Shown here piece by piece: positions 34,409 through 43,009 of a stretch of DNA of 64,000 nucleotides. Source of the stretch: Solitalea koreensis (GTDB taxonomy: Bacteria; Bacteroidota; Bacteroidia; Sphingobacteriales; Sphingobacteriaceae); the NCBI RefSeq assembly GCF_900182575.1, contig NZ_FXSZ01000001.1:62001-126000 (forward strand), given 5' to 3'. Numbering within the stretch: the first letter of the stretch is position 1; the number at the start of each line of letters is the position of its first letter. The position numbers and the translations under genes were made by a program. A model generated the notes under the pieces. The model did no database searches, was not told the DNA's origin, and was given only the letters and a program-made list of their open reading frames with translations.

Positions 34409-36317
34409 AAATTGAACTTTTTATGGCTCCTGCCTTTATAGCATCAACAACTGTCGGATCTAACAGTGTAGAAGTATCTCCTAAATTGGCAATATCACCT
34501 TCAGCTACTTTACGTAAAATACGTCGCATAATTTTACCTGAACGGGTTTTAGGCAATCCGGAAACAAACTGAATCTTATCAGGCTTGGCAATCGGACCTA
34601 TGATACGAGAAACGGTCATCAAAATATCCTGACGCATTAAATTTTCATCAGATGGCGCTTTTTCAGTAATTACATAAGCATAAATACCTTGACCTTTAAT
34701 ATCATGAGGAAATCCAACTACAGCTGATTCAACCACACCGGTATGCATATTAATCGCGTTTTCTACTTCGGCAGTTCCAATTCTATGACCTGAAACGTTA
34801 ATAACATCATCCACCCGGCCTGTAATACGGTAGTAACCGTCTTCGTCGCGCATACAACCATCTCCCGTAAAATACATGTTTTTGTAAGTTGAGAAATAAG
34901 TAGTGCGACAACGTTCATGATCGCCATAAGTGGTGCGAATAATCCCCGGCCAAGGAAATTTAATACATAAATTACCTGAAACCCCATTACCCTCAATAAC
35001 ATCTCCTTTTTCATCAACCAAACAAGGTTGAATCCCTGGCAATGGAAGGGATGCAAAACCAGGCTTTAATGGAGTAATACCTGCAATTGCGGAAATTAAG
35101 ATTCCGCCTGTTTCGGTTTGCCACCAGGTATCAACAATAGGACAATTACCTTTACCAATGTTATCATGATACCAATGCCATGCTTCTTCATTAATAGGCT
35201 CTCCAACTGATCCTAATTTTTTTAATGAGGATAGATCTTTGCCGTTAACATATTTCAAGCCGGCTGCCATTAACGAACGGATTGCTGTTGGTGCAGTATA
35301 TAATGTTGTTACACGATGTTTTTGAACAATATCCCAGAAACGACCAGCATCAGGAAACGTTGGAATACCTTCGAACAAGACGGAGGTCGCACCTGATAAC
35401 AATGGCCCGTATACGATGTAACTATGTCCGGTAATCCAACCTATATCGGCAGTACAGAAAAATATTTCAGGTTGCTCGTATTGAAACACGTTTTCAAAAG
35501 TATACTGTGCAAATACCATGTAGCCGCCAACAGTATGAAGCACACCTTTAGGTTTTCCGGTTGAACCCGAAGTATACAATATAAAAAGTATGTCTTCTGC
35601 ATCCATCGGTTCAGCAGGGCAGTCTGCTCCTACCGTTTGTAATTCTTCATCCCACCAAAAATCACGATTACGCAGCATGTATACCGGCGTTTTGGTTTTA
35701 GTTAGAACGATTACTTTTTTCACGGATGGACAAAGCTCCAAAGCATCATCCATTACTGATTTCAATGGAATCTCCTTATTCCCACGAACACCACCATCTG
35801 CGGTGATAACCATTGAACATTGAGCATCTTGAATACGATCAGCAATTGAATGCGCCGAAAAGCCTCCGAAAACCACCGAATGAACAGCGCCGATGCGAGC
35901 ACATGCCAAAACAGCAATAGCCAATTCAGGAATCATTGGCATGTAAATACAAATACGGTCGCCTTTTTTTGCTCCATGTTTTTTTAGCACATTCGCAAAC
36001 CGGCACACCTTTTCATGTAATTCACGATATGTATATTTTACCGTAGCGTCATTTGGGTTATTGGGTTCCCAAATGTAAGCTAAGGTATTAGCATTTTTTT
36101 CAAGATGACGATCCAGACAATTTTCAGTAATGTTAGTTTTACCTCCAACAAACCATTTTACATCCGGATCAGTAAAGTTCCATTCTAAAACTTTATCCCA
36201 TTTCTTTTGCCAACGAAAAGTACTTGCAATTTCTCCCCAAAACTCTTCAGGCGCCTCTACACTTTTCTGATAAGCCTGTTCATACTCCTCAAAGCTTTTA
36301 ATTTTAAAGCTACTCAT
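34407..36317 (-). CDS. acs: Acetyl-CoA synthetase
   Basis: This 636-residue AMP-forming enzyme makes acetyl-CoA from acetate, ATP and CoA, serving acetate assimilation. The adenylation P-loop YTSGSTGKPKGVLHT, the aromatic motif VDTWWQTETGG and the TGDGCMRDEDGYYRITGRVDD hinge are present. The C-terminal Lys K595 in TRSGKIMRR is the residue acetylated by Pat-type enzymes. Length is right for bacterial Acs. It is monocistronic, with a strong terminator at 34366-34408 and a long AT-rich upstream region shared with rpmB. Confidence 0.97.
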   Translation of the reverse strand: MSSFKIKSFEEYEQAYQKSVEAPEEFWGEIASTFRWQKKWDKVLEWNFTDPDVKWFVGGKTNITENCLDRHLEKNANTLAYIWEPNNPNDATVKYTYRELHEKVCRFANVLKKHGAKKGDRICIYMPMIPELAIAVLACARIGAVHSVVFGGFSAHSIADRIQDAQCSMVITADGGVRGNKEIPLKSVMDDALELCPSVKKVIVLTKTKTPVYMLRNRDFWWDEELQTVGADCPAEPMDAEDILFILYTSGSTGKPKGVLHTVGGYMVFAQYTFENVFQYEQPEIFFCTADIGWITGHSYIVYGPLLSGATSVLFEGIPTFPDAGRFWDIVQKHRVTTLYTAPTAIRSLMAAGLKYVNGKDLSSLKKLGSVGEPINEEAWHWYHDNIGKGNCPIVDTWWQTETGGILISAIAGITPLKPGFASLPLPGIQPCLVDEKGDVIEGNGVSGNLCIKFPWPGIIRTTYGDHERCRTTYFSTYKNMYFTGDGCMRDEDGYYRITGRVDDVINVSGHRIGTAEVENAINMHTGVVESAVVGFPHDIKGQGIYAYVITEKAPSDENLMRQDILMTVSRIIGPIAKPDKIQFVSGLPKTRSGKIMRRILRKVAEGDIANLGDTSTLLDPTVVDAIKAGAIKSSI

Positions 36318-36618
36318 AGATTTTGATTTTAATTAACAATTTCACAATTGCTGCAATATTGTTTTACAACAATAAAAAACTACGCAATAATATATTATCA
36401 AATACTAAAAGCGAAAAATAAACTAAACTTTATTTAAAAAATAAAATTATTAAATTGGATCTTTTGATTTCTAACGACTTAAACAACAAAAGCGCGTTAT
36501 AAAAGATTGTGCTTTTTATTTATTCTCCTTATCTAATGCTAACACTAACAGAAAAGTTGAGAATGAGCAATTTTAAGAGCATAAAAGATTTACAAACTGA
36601 CATTATTAATCCAACAAC

Positions 36619-36649
36619 TTGACTATCCGTTATAAGATCCTTACTTTTG
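36619..36649 (+). promoter_or_regulatory. Promoter P1 of the rpmB operon
   Basis: TTG at 36619-36621, then 20 bases, then TACTTTTG at 36642-36649. This fits the Bacteroidota primary-sigma consensus (TTG, 19-20 bases, TAnnTTTG). Transcription would start near 36656. Confidence 0.7.
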
Positions 36650-36722
36650 CATTTCTCTAAAGCGAACAAGAGGTTATTCGCTGATTACCAAAGTTTATTT
36701 TCTTTATAAATTGAAAATGATT

Positions 36723-36752
36723 TTGTTCTTTTCAGAATTATCCTCATATTTG
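36723..36752 (+). promoter_or_regulatory. Promoter P2 of the rpmB operon
   Basis: TTG at 36723-36725, then 19 bases, then CATATTTG at 36745-36752. One base differs from the TAnnTTTG consensus. It is the closest promoter to rpmB, with a start near 36760. Confidence 0.6.
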
Positions 36753-36802
36753 CAACCCATTTGAGAAAAGACATATTATAACCATATTAATACTTTAAAG
36801 CA

Positions 36803-37036
36803 ATGTCGAGAGTATGTGATTTAACTGGGAAGAGCGCAATGAATGGCCATAACGTTTCTAATTCAAACGTTAAAACCAAGCGTAAATTCTACCCAAACCT
36901 GCAAACTAAAAAGTTTTATATCCCTGAAGAAGATCGTTGGATCACTTTAAAGGTATCAACTTCAGCAATTAAAACGATTAACAAAAACGGTATCACCGCG
37001 TGTATTGAAAAATTCCTGAAAACAGGTTCTATATAA
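36803..37036 (+). CDS. rpmB: 50S ribosomal protein bL28
   Basis: This 77-residue ribosomal protein starts MSRVCDLTGKSAMNGHNVSN, with the family's C-x-T/L-G-K opening. It continues KTKRKFYPNLQTKKFYIPEEDRWITLKVS, which identifies bL28. It binds 23S rRNA near the E site. It is the first gene of rpmB-rpmG-DUF4295. Its intergenic spacing to rpmG is 9 bases. A zinc-binding set is not complete, as only one Cys is present. Confidence 0.97.
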   Translation: MSRVCDLTGKSAMNGHNVSNSNVKTKRKFYPNLQTKKFYIPEEDRWITLKVSTSAIKTINKNGITACIEKFLKTGSI

Positions 37037-37045
37037 TATTAGGTA

Positions 37046-37228
37046 ATGGCTAAAAAAGGAAATAGAGTACAAGTTATTCTGGAGTGCACAGAGCACAAAG
37101 CAAGTGGTATGCCTGGAATGTCTAGATATATTACCACCAAGAACAAGAAAAACACTTCAGAGCGTTTAGAATTGAAAAAATTCAACAACGTATTGAGAAA
37201 AGTTACTGTTCACAAAGAGATTAAGTAA
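37046..37228 (+). CDS. rpmG: 50S ribosomal protein bL33
   Basis: This 60-residue protein begins [20 protein letters not shown] and ends in [15 protein letters not shown], the family pattern. It is the zinc-free (C-minus) version: only a single Cys is seen where zinc-binding paralogs have four. It lies near the E site of the large subunit. It follows rpmB by 9 bases and is followed by the DUF4295 gene 78 bases on. The C-minus form often replaces the C-plus form under zinc limitation, but a second copy is not visible here. Confidence 0.97.
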   Translation: MAKKGNRVQVILECTEHKASGMPGMSRYITTKNKKNTSERLELKKFNNVLRKVTVHKEIK

Positions 37229-37306
37229 TTAATTAAGGTTTTAAGGTTGTTGTTGCGATAACAATTTACCTGACGACAGATTACTAACCAATTAAGAATT
37301 TAAGAA

Positions 37307-37465
37307 ATGGCTAAGAAAGTAGTTGCAACCCTGAAAACAGGAACCGGCAAAGAATACTCAAAAGTGATCACGATGGTGAAATCACCAAAAACGGGAGCTT
37401 ACAGCTTTAAAGAAGCTGTTGTTCACAACGATCACGTTAAAGATATTATCAACAACGCTAAGTAA
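37307..37465 (+). CDS. DUF4295 family protein (probable ribosomal protein bL38)
   Basis: This 52-residue protein, too short for many gene finders, reads MAKKVVATLKTGTGKEYSKV and ends DHVKDIINNAK. This is the DUF4295 family, found only in Bacteroidota and always beside rpmB-rpmG. From memory, the cryo-EM structure of a Bacteroidota ribosome identified a Bacteroidota-specific large-subunit protein, bL38, and I believe this family is that protein; I cannot check the identity here. It is basic and lies at the end of the operon, before the terminator at 37488-37517. Confidence 0.85.
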   Translation: MAKKVVATLKTGTGKEYSKVITMVKSPKTGAYSFKEAVVHNDHVKDIINNAK

Positions 37466-37487
37466 TAGCTGTTAAAGTATGATATGG

Positions 37488-37517
37488 AGCTTCTTTCTTG
37501 GGAAAGAAGCTTTTTTT
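37488..37517 (+). terminator. Intrinsic terminator of the rpmB-rpmG-bL38 operon
   Basis: A 10-bp stem (AGCTTCTTTC / GAAAGAAGCT) with a TTGG loop ends in seven T residues, 22 bases past the DUF4295 stop. Confidence 0.9.
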
Positions 37518-37611
37518 GTTTGATAACGATCAATGGCAGATCAGCATTGATTATTTGTACTTTTATACTTGATTACAGAACTATCTGTTACCAAACTACC
37601 AATATAAAACC

Positions 37612-38586
37612 ATGGGACTTTTTGATTTTTTTAAACGTTCAAAACCGGAAGATGTATTAGCCGAGAAAGCCGCACTCGACAAAGGTTTGGAGAAAACCAA
37701 GGAAACTGTTTTCTCAAAGCTCAGCAAAATAGTAGCTGGCAAATCAAAGGTGGATGATGAAGTATTGGATGAATTGGAAGAGATTCTGGTTACTTCTGAT
37801 GTGGGAGTTTCTACTACATTGAAAATCATTGAACGTATTGAAGATCGGGTTGCTCGCGATAAGTATTTGAACGCAAGTGAATTAAACGCTATTCTTCGTG
37901 AAGAGATTACCGCTTTATTGGAAGAAAATAATTCGAGTGATTTTGAACACCTAAACGTTGACGATACCATAAAACCTTATGTGATTATGGTGGTTGGAGT
38001 TAACGGAGTGGGTAAAACTACAACCATTGGCAAACTGGCAAACAAATTCAGAGAAGCCGGAAAAAAAGTGGTTTTAGGAGCAGGTGATACGTTCCGTGCG
38101 GCGGCTGTTGAGCAATTACATATTTGGGGAGAGCGAGTTGGTGTGCGGGTGGTTTCCCAGCAAATGGGTTCCGACCCCGCTTCAGTAGCCTTTGACACCT
38201 TGCAATCAGCCATATCGAACGGAGAGGATGTTGCCATTATAGATACCGCCGGACGTTTACATAACAAGATAGGCTTGATGAATGAGCTTACCAAAATCAA
38301 AAATGTAATGCACAAGGTTGTTCCGGGTGCGCCACATGAAATTCTCTTGGTACTCGATGCTTCAACCGGACAGAATGCTATTGAACAGTGTAAACAATTT
38401 ACTCAGGCAACGGATGTGAATGCACTGGCTTTAACCAAACTTGATGGAACGGCAAAAGGAGGCGTTGTGATCGGCATTTCGGATCAGTTTAAGATCCCGG
38501 TAAAATATATTGGTGTAGGAGAAGGAATCAATGATCTTCAGTTATTTAACAAGGTGGAGTTTGTGAATTCGCTGTTTAAGAACTGA
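37612..38586 (+). CDS. ftsY: Signal recognition particle receptor FtsY
   Basis: This 324-residue SRP GTPase receives ribosome-nascent chains at the membrane. A short acidic/basic A domain (residues 1-30) precedes the N domain. The G domain has GVNGVGKTT (129-137), DTFRAAAVEQL, DTAGRL and TKLDGTAKGG, the full set of GTPase motifs. The short A domain, without a long acidic stretch, is typical of Bacteroidota. It is followed by rimO after 114 bases, and the rpmB operon lies upstream, a common housekeeping neighbourhood. Confidence 0.97.
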   Translation: MGLFDFFKRSKPEDVLAEKAALDKGLEKTKETVFSKLSKIVAGKSKVDDEVLDELEEILVTSDVGVSTTLKIIERIEDRVARDKYLNASELNAILREEITALLEENNSSDFEHLNVDDTIKPYVIMVVGVNGVGKTTTIGKLANKFREAGKKVVLGAGDTFRAAAVEQLHIWGERVGVRVVSQQMGSDPASVAFDTLQSAISNGEDVAIIDTAGRLHNKIGLMNELTKIKNVMHKVVPGAPHEILLVLDASTGQNAIEQCKQFTQATDVNALALTKLDGTAKGGVVIGISDQFKIPVKYIGVGEGINDLQLFNKVEFVNSLFKN

Positions 38587-38700
38587 TTACTCGAATTATT
38601 ATTCGATTTCACCGATTGGTTTAAAACAATAGCAAAACGCATATCGGTATAGTTTAATCGATGTAATCATATTAAAAAATCAGTGTAATCATATTTTTAT

Positions 38701-40032
38701 ATGAAAACAAAGGCAGTAAAATCGGAAGTTAAGAAACAACCAAAAGTGAATGTAATCACGTTGGGTTGTTCAAAAAATATTGTAGACTCGGAAGTGTTGA
38801 TGGGTCAGTTGAAAGGTAATGCTTTCAATGTAGAACATGAATCAAGCAAAGTTGGTAAAGACGACATTGTAATTATCAATACTTGCGGGTTCATTGATAA
38901 TGCAAAGCAGGAATCAATCGATACCATTCTGCAATACAGTGAACTCAAAGATAAAGGCAAAGTTGGCAAAGTAATCGTTACCGGCTGTTTATCGGAACGT
39001 TACAAACCTGAACTGGAAGCGGAGATCACCAATGTTGATGCGTTTTACGGAACCAACGATCTTAAAAACCTGTTAACTAACCTTGGTGCTGATTACAAGC
39101 ATGAGCTAATTGGTGAACGTTTACTTACTACTCCTGCTCATTTTGCATATTTCAAAATTGCCGAAGGCTGCAATCGCCCTTGTTCGTTCTGTGCGATTCC
39201 ATTGATGCGCGGCATGCATGTATCGAAACCAATTGAAGAGTTGGTTGCCGAGGCCAAAGTATTAGCTAAAAACGGCACTAAAGAATTGATTTTAATTGCT
39301 CAGGATCTTACTTACTATGGTCTTGATTTATACAACGAACGCAAACTAGCTGATCTTTTACGTAATCTATCCGACGTAAACGGTATCGGCTGGATTCGCT
39401 TACAATATGCCTACCCTTCACAATTCCCGATGGAAGTATTGGATGTGATCAACGAGCGTGAAAACATTTGTAATTACCTTGATATGCCGTTGCAACACAT
39501 TAGTGACAACATGCTGAAATCAATGCGCAGAGGTATTTCAAAACGCCGTACCATTGAACTGGTTGATAAAATTCGCCAACGCTTACCTGATTTAGCTTTA
39601 CGTACAACCATGATTTCTGGCTATCCGGGCGAAACCCAGGAAGATCATGATGAACTTTTATCATTTATCGAACAAACTAAATTTGATCGTTTAGGCGTGT
39701 TCACGTATTCTCATGAAGAAAAAACACATGCTTACTCATTAGAGGATGATGTTCCGGAAGAAGTTAAGCAAGAACGCTTAGAAGAAATCATGGACATGCA
39801 GCAAGGCATTTCTTATGAGAAAAATCAAACGAAAGTCGGAAATACATACAAAGTATTGATTGACAAGAAGGAAGGTGATTACTTTATTGGGCGTACGGAG
39901 TTTGATTCACCGGAAGTTGATAACGAAGTGTTGATTGATGCACGTGAACATTACGTTACCGTAGGAGATTTTTGTAAAGTTAAAATCGACAGAGCTGAAG
40001 ATTTTGACCTTTATGGAACACCATTGAAATAG
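38701..40032 (+). CDS. rimO: Ribosomal protein uS12 methylthiotransferase RimO
   Basis: This 443-residue radical SAM enzyme adds a methylthio group to Asp of ribosomal protein S12. Conserved Cys residues of the N-terminal UPF0004 domain are in VITLGCSKN (C23), INTCGFID and VTGCLSERY. The radical SAM cluster motif is CNRPCSFCAIP (C-x3-C-x2-C). The C-terminal TRAM domain has YFIGRTEFDSPEVDNEV. The length and N-terminal Lys-rich leader are usual. It is downstream of ftsY, in a common arrangement, and has two iron-sulfur clusters. Confidence 0.97.
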   Translation: MKTKAVKSEVKKQPKVNVITLGCSKNIVDSEVLMGQLKGNAFNVEHESSKVGKDDIVIINTCGFIDNAKQESIDTILQYSELKDKGKVGKVIVTGCLSERYKPELEAEITNVDAFYGTNDLKNLLTNLGADYKHELIGERLLTTPAHFAYFKIAEGCNRPCSFCAIPLMRGMHVSKPIEELVAEAKVLAKNGTKELILIAQDLTYYGLDLYNERKLADLLRNLSDVNGIGWIRLQYAYPSQFPMEVLDVINERENICNYLDMPLQHISDNMLKSMRRGISKRRTIELVDKIRQRLPDLALRTTMISGYPGETQEDHDELLSFIEQTKFDRLGVFTYSHEEKTHAYSLEDDVPEEVKQERLEEIMDMQQGISYEKNQTKVGNTYKVLIDKKEGDYFIGRTEFDSPEVDNEVLIDAREHYVTVGDFCKVKIDRAEDFDLYGTPLK

Positions 40033-40050
40033 AACCATTTACCTCCATAT

Positions 40051-40117
40051 TGTCATTCCGAGGAACGAGGAATCCCAAGCTATAAAGGCGCGAGATGCTT
40101 CGTTCCTCAGCAAGACA
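40051..40117. repeat. Intergenic inverted repeat, REP-like
   Basis: The stretch starts TGTCATTCCGAGGAACGAGG and ends CTTCGTTCCTCAGCAAGACA. These are near-complementary arms, so it can fold as a long hairpin with a loop of about 25 bases. Similar arms (TGTCATTTCGAAC...) occur in many Bacteroidota genomes as small intergenic repeats. No T run follows. Confidence 0.6.
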
Positions 40118-40190
40118 AGCAAATTTTAAAAAACATTTCTTAAAAACATCTGTTGCCCCATTAAATTGAACCAAAATCAAAATAAGTTTA

Positions 40191-41774
40191 ATGCAAGCAT
40201 CCTGTATCGATTACAAACACACTGGTTACTTTTCAAAAACCGTAACCGATTATCTGGCCAACGCCAACAATCACTCCCCTTTCTACAAATACCAACCTAC
40301 TCTCGACTCTTTCAGTCAGATCATTATTGATAAGTCCAAAGAAAACATCGACCGTAAAACCCTTGTTGAGGTATTAAAAAGACAATACAAGTCGATAGGC
40401 CATGGACCATGGACCATGGTAATTGAAAGTCTTCAGTACGAAAACACTTTTACTGTAACTACAGGGCATCAGCTTTGTCTTTTCACGGGACCGCTGTATT
40501 TCATTTATAAGATTGTAACTACCATCAATCTTGCCGAAAGCATCCAGAAAGCAAATCCAGGTTGTAAAATCGTTCCGATTTATTGGATGGCAACAGAAGA
40601 TCATGACTTTGCAGAAATCAATCATATTAATCTCTTTGGTAAGCAAATCGAATGGAAGGAAGAAGATGCTAAAGGTGCTACTGGCCGATTAAACACAACC
40701 ACTCTGCAACAAGTTATCGAAGAGTTAACACCAATACTCGGAGAATCAGATCACGCCAAAGAATTAGCGGATCTCTTCAATACTGCCTATCTGAAACATG
40801 CAAATCTTGCTGATGCCACTCGTTATTTAGTTAATGTGCTGTTCGGGAAATATGGATTGGTGATTTTGGATGGGGATGATCCTTCCCTAAAAAAGCAATT
40901 TGCCCCAATCGTAAAACAAGATATTCTAGAACAGCACAGTAATCGCTTAATTACTGAAACCAATACCGAACTTGAAAAATCCGGAATAAATGTTCAGGTT
41001 AACCCAAGAGAGATCAATTTCTTTTATTTAGAAAATAACCTGCGTGAACGGCTCTCTTTTGAGAAGGGTAAATACACGGTTTTAAATACTGATCTACGTT
41101 TTTCCAAAGAGGAATTAGAGCAGGAAATCGATAATTATCCGGAAAAGTTCAGTCCGAACGTGGTCATGCGCCCATTATATGAGGAGGTAATTCTTCCGAA
41201 TCTGGCTTATGTTGGCGGCGGCGCAGAGGTCAATTACTGGATGGAACTAAAATCAGTTTTTGATCACTATAAGGTAAATTTTCCGGTATTAATACTTCGC
41301 AATTCTGCAATGATCGTGGATGAAATTAGTCATAAACGATTGGAACAACTGAACCTTACTGCTAAAGATTTATTTACGGAAACCAATAAACTCATCGACT
41401 GTTTTGTAAAACAACAGAGCACGAATGAATTGAATCTGGATATAGAGATCGCGAAATTCGAAAAAGTATTTGAGCAAATTGAATTAAAAACACAATCAAT
41501 TGACCCAACCTTAATTGGAAGTGTTGAAGCGGAGAAAACCAAGTTTTTTAACTCCTTAAAAGGCTTGGAACACAAACTTTCGAAAGCAGAAAAAAAGAAA
41601 TTTGAACAACAAACTACTCAAATTACGAAGCTAAAAGAAAAGTTATTTCCGAACGGTTCATTACAGGAACGTCATGATAACTTTATTCCTTTTTACTTGA
41701 AACAAGGTAATGGTTTTATCAGCTTGCTTAAAGAGCATTTTGACCCGTTCGAATTCAAGTTCACGATATTATAA
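40191..41774 (+). CDS. bshC: Bacillithiol biosynthesis cysteine-adding enzyme BshC
   Basis: This 527-residue enzyme adds cysteine to glucosaminyl malate in the last step of bacillithiol synthesis. The conserved VTTGHQLCLFTGPLYFIYKI near residue 93, IYWMATEDHDFAEI and the NVVMRPLYEEVILPNLAYVG segment identify it. A C-terminal helical coiled-coil part (about 420-520) is typical. The bshA and bshB genes are not within this window. An odd tandem CCATGGA repeat sits inside the gene near 40400-40417, encoding HGPWTM. It follows an intergenic REP-like element. Confidence 0.92.
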   Translation: MQASCIDYKHTGYFSKTVTDYLANANNHSPFYKYQPTLDSFSQIIIDKSKENIDRKTLVEVLKRQYKSIGHGPWTMVIESLQYENTFTVTTGHQLCLFTGPLYFIYKIVTTINLAESIQKANPGCKIVPIYWMATEDHDFAEINHINLFGKQIEWKEEDAKGATGRLNTTTLQQVIEELTPILGESDHAKELADLFNTAYLKHANLADATRYLVNVLFGKYGLVILDGDDPSLKKQFAPIVKQDILEQHSNRLITETNTELEKSGINVQVNPREINFFYLENNLRERLSFEKGKYTVLNTDLRFSKEELEQEIDNYPEKFSPNVVMRPLYEEVILPNLAYVGGGAEVNYWMELKSVFDHYKVNFPVLILRNSAMIVDEISHKRLEQLNLTAKDLFTETNKLIDCFVKQQSTNELNLDIEIAKFEKVFEQIELKTQSIDPTLIGSVEAEKTKFFNSLKGLEHKLSKAEKKKFEQQTTQITKLKEKLFPNGSLQERHDNFIPFYLKQGNGFISLLKEHFDPFEFKFTIL

Positions 41775-41851
41775 TAGCGCAAAGAAAAATAGAAGCATTA
41801 ATCTTTACTCGTTCATCTTTATTCTCTTTTTACTTTTAACTTAAATTAACA

Positions 41852-42955
41852 ATGACCAACGAAATCAGCTATTTAACTTTTGACGTTGAGAAATTAACCC
41901 AATTTACCATCGCTATTTTCGAGCAGATGGGCGTACCGGCTAAGGATGCTGCATTAGCTGCCGATGTATTGATAAAAGCTGATTTAAGAGGCATAGATTC
42001 GCACGGCGTGGCACGCTTAAGCGGTTATGTTCGTTTATGGCAAAAAGGTCGCATTAACCCAACGCCTAACATTCGTATTGTTCATGAAACACCCACCACT
42101 GCTACCATTGACGGAGATGCAGGCTTAGGTTTGGTAGTAGCACCTTTTGCAATGCAAGGCGCTATGGAAAAGGCTGAAAAGTACGGATCAGGATGGGTTG
42201 CTGTTAAAAACTCCAATCATTTTGGAATTGCCGGATATCATTCAATGATGGCTTTGCAGAAAGACATGATTGGGTTATCCATGACTAACGCGTCTCCTTT
42301 GGTGGCACCTACTTTTTCAACTGAACGCATGCTGGGCACCAATCCAATTTGCTATGCATTCCCTGCAGGCAAATATCCTCCTGTTGTAATGGATATGGCC
42401 ACATCTTCAGCTGCAAATGGCAAACTTGAAATCGCTCAACGTAAAGATATAGAAGTACCAGAAGGATGGATCCAAGATGAATATGGAAACAGTACGACTG
42501 ATCCTAACGGATTAAAAAAAGGAGGTTCTCTCCTCCCTCTTGGTAGTGATCGAGAGCATGGCAGTCATAAAGGTTTCTGTTTAAGCTCAATTGTTGACAT
42601 TTTATCTTCCGTGCTTTCGGGAGGAAGTTACGGACCTTGGGTACCTCCGTTTGTTTCTTTCCTTGATCCTTTACCTGATCAACCGGGAGAAGGAATTGGC
42701 CATTTTTTAGGAGCACTGCGTGTTGATGGTTTCCGACCGGCAGATGAGTTTAAACAACATATGGATAATTGGGTGAGTCGATTTAAATCCGCTCAAACTG
42801 TTGAAGGACAAGATGCTGTAATCATTCCCGGAGAGCCTGAGACAGCGGCAGAATTAGAGCGGAATAAATCGGGCATTCCTCTTATATCGGTTGTTGTTGA
42901 TGACTTAAAATGCCTTGCTGCAAAAATGGCTATTACATTTCCTGAAACCAAATAA
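41852..42955 (+). CDS. Ldh family (malate/L-lactate/ureidoglycolate-type) oxidoreductase
   Basis: This 367-residue NAD(P)-dependent 2-hydroxyacid dehydrogenase of the Ldh_2 family has the opening helix VEKLTQFTIAIFEQMGVPAKDA and the substrate/NAD motif DLRGIDSHGVARLSGYV. The GSGWVAVKNSNHFGIAGYH block and DREHGSHKGFCLSSIVDI follow. It is a cytosolic homodimer by family knowledge. The substrate is uncertain (malate, lactate, ureidoglycolate or sulfolactate members share the motifs). It lies between bshC and tyrA, 54 bases from the latter. Confidence 0.88.
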   Translation: MTNEISYLTFDVEKLTQFTIAIFEQMGVPAKDAALAADVLIKADLRGIDSHGVARLSGYVRLWQKGRINPTPNIRIVHETPTTATIDGDAGLGLVVAPFAMQGAMEKAEKYGSGWVAVKNSNHFGIAGYHSMMALQKDMIGLSMTNASPLVAPTFSTERMLGTNPICYAFPAGKYPPVVMDMATSSAANGKLEIAQRKDIEVPEGWIQDEYGNSTTDPNGLKKGGSLLPLGSDREHGSHKGFCLSSIVDILSSVLSGGSYGPWVPPFVSFLDPLPDQPGEGIGHFLGALRVDGFRPADEFKQHMDNWVSRFKSAQTVEGQDAVIIPGEPETAAELERNKSGIPLISVVVDDLKCLAAKMAITFPETK

Positions 42956-43009
42956 GCTGAAATCTTATCCGGTTTCTTGTATCTTGCGTTTTCAACATTA
43001 TCTAAACAA

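Larger units (their letters stand above)
36318..36802. other. Divergent promoter region of acs and the rpmB operon
   Basis: This 485-base AT-rich gap contains two Bacteroidota-type promoters pointing to rpmB (listed separately). The acs promoter on the other strand was not identified with confidence. No ORF or RNA gene was seen. The 5' leader before rpmB would be about 45-150 bases. Confidence 0.55.
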
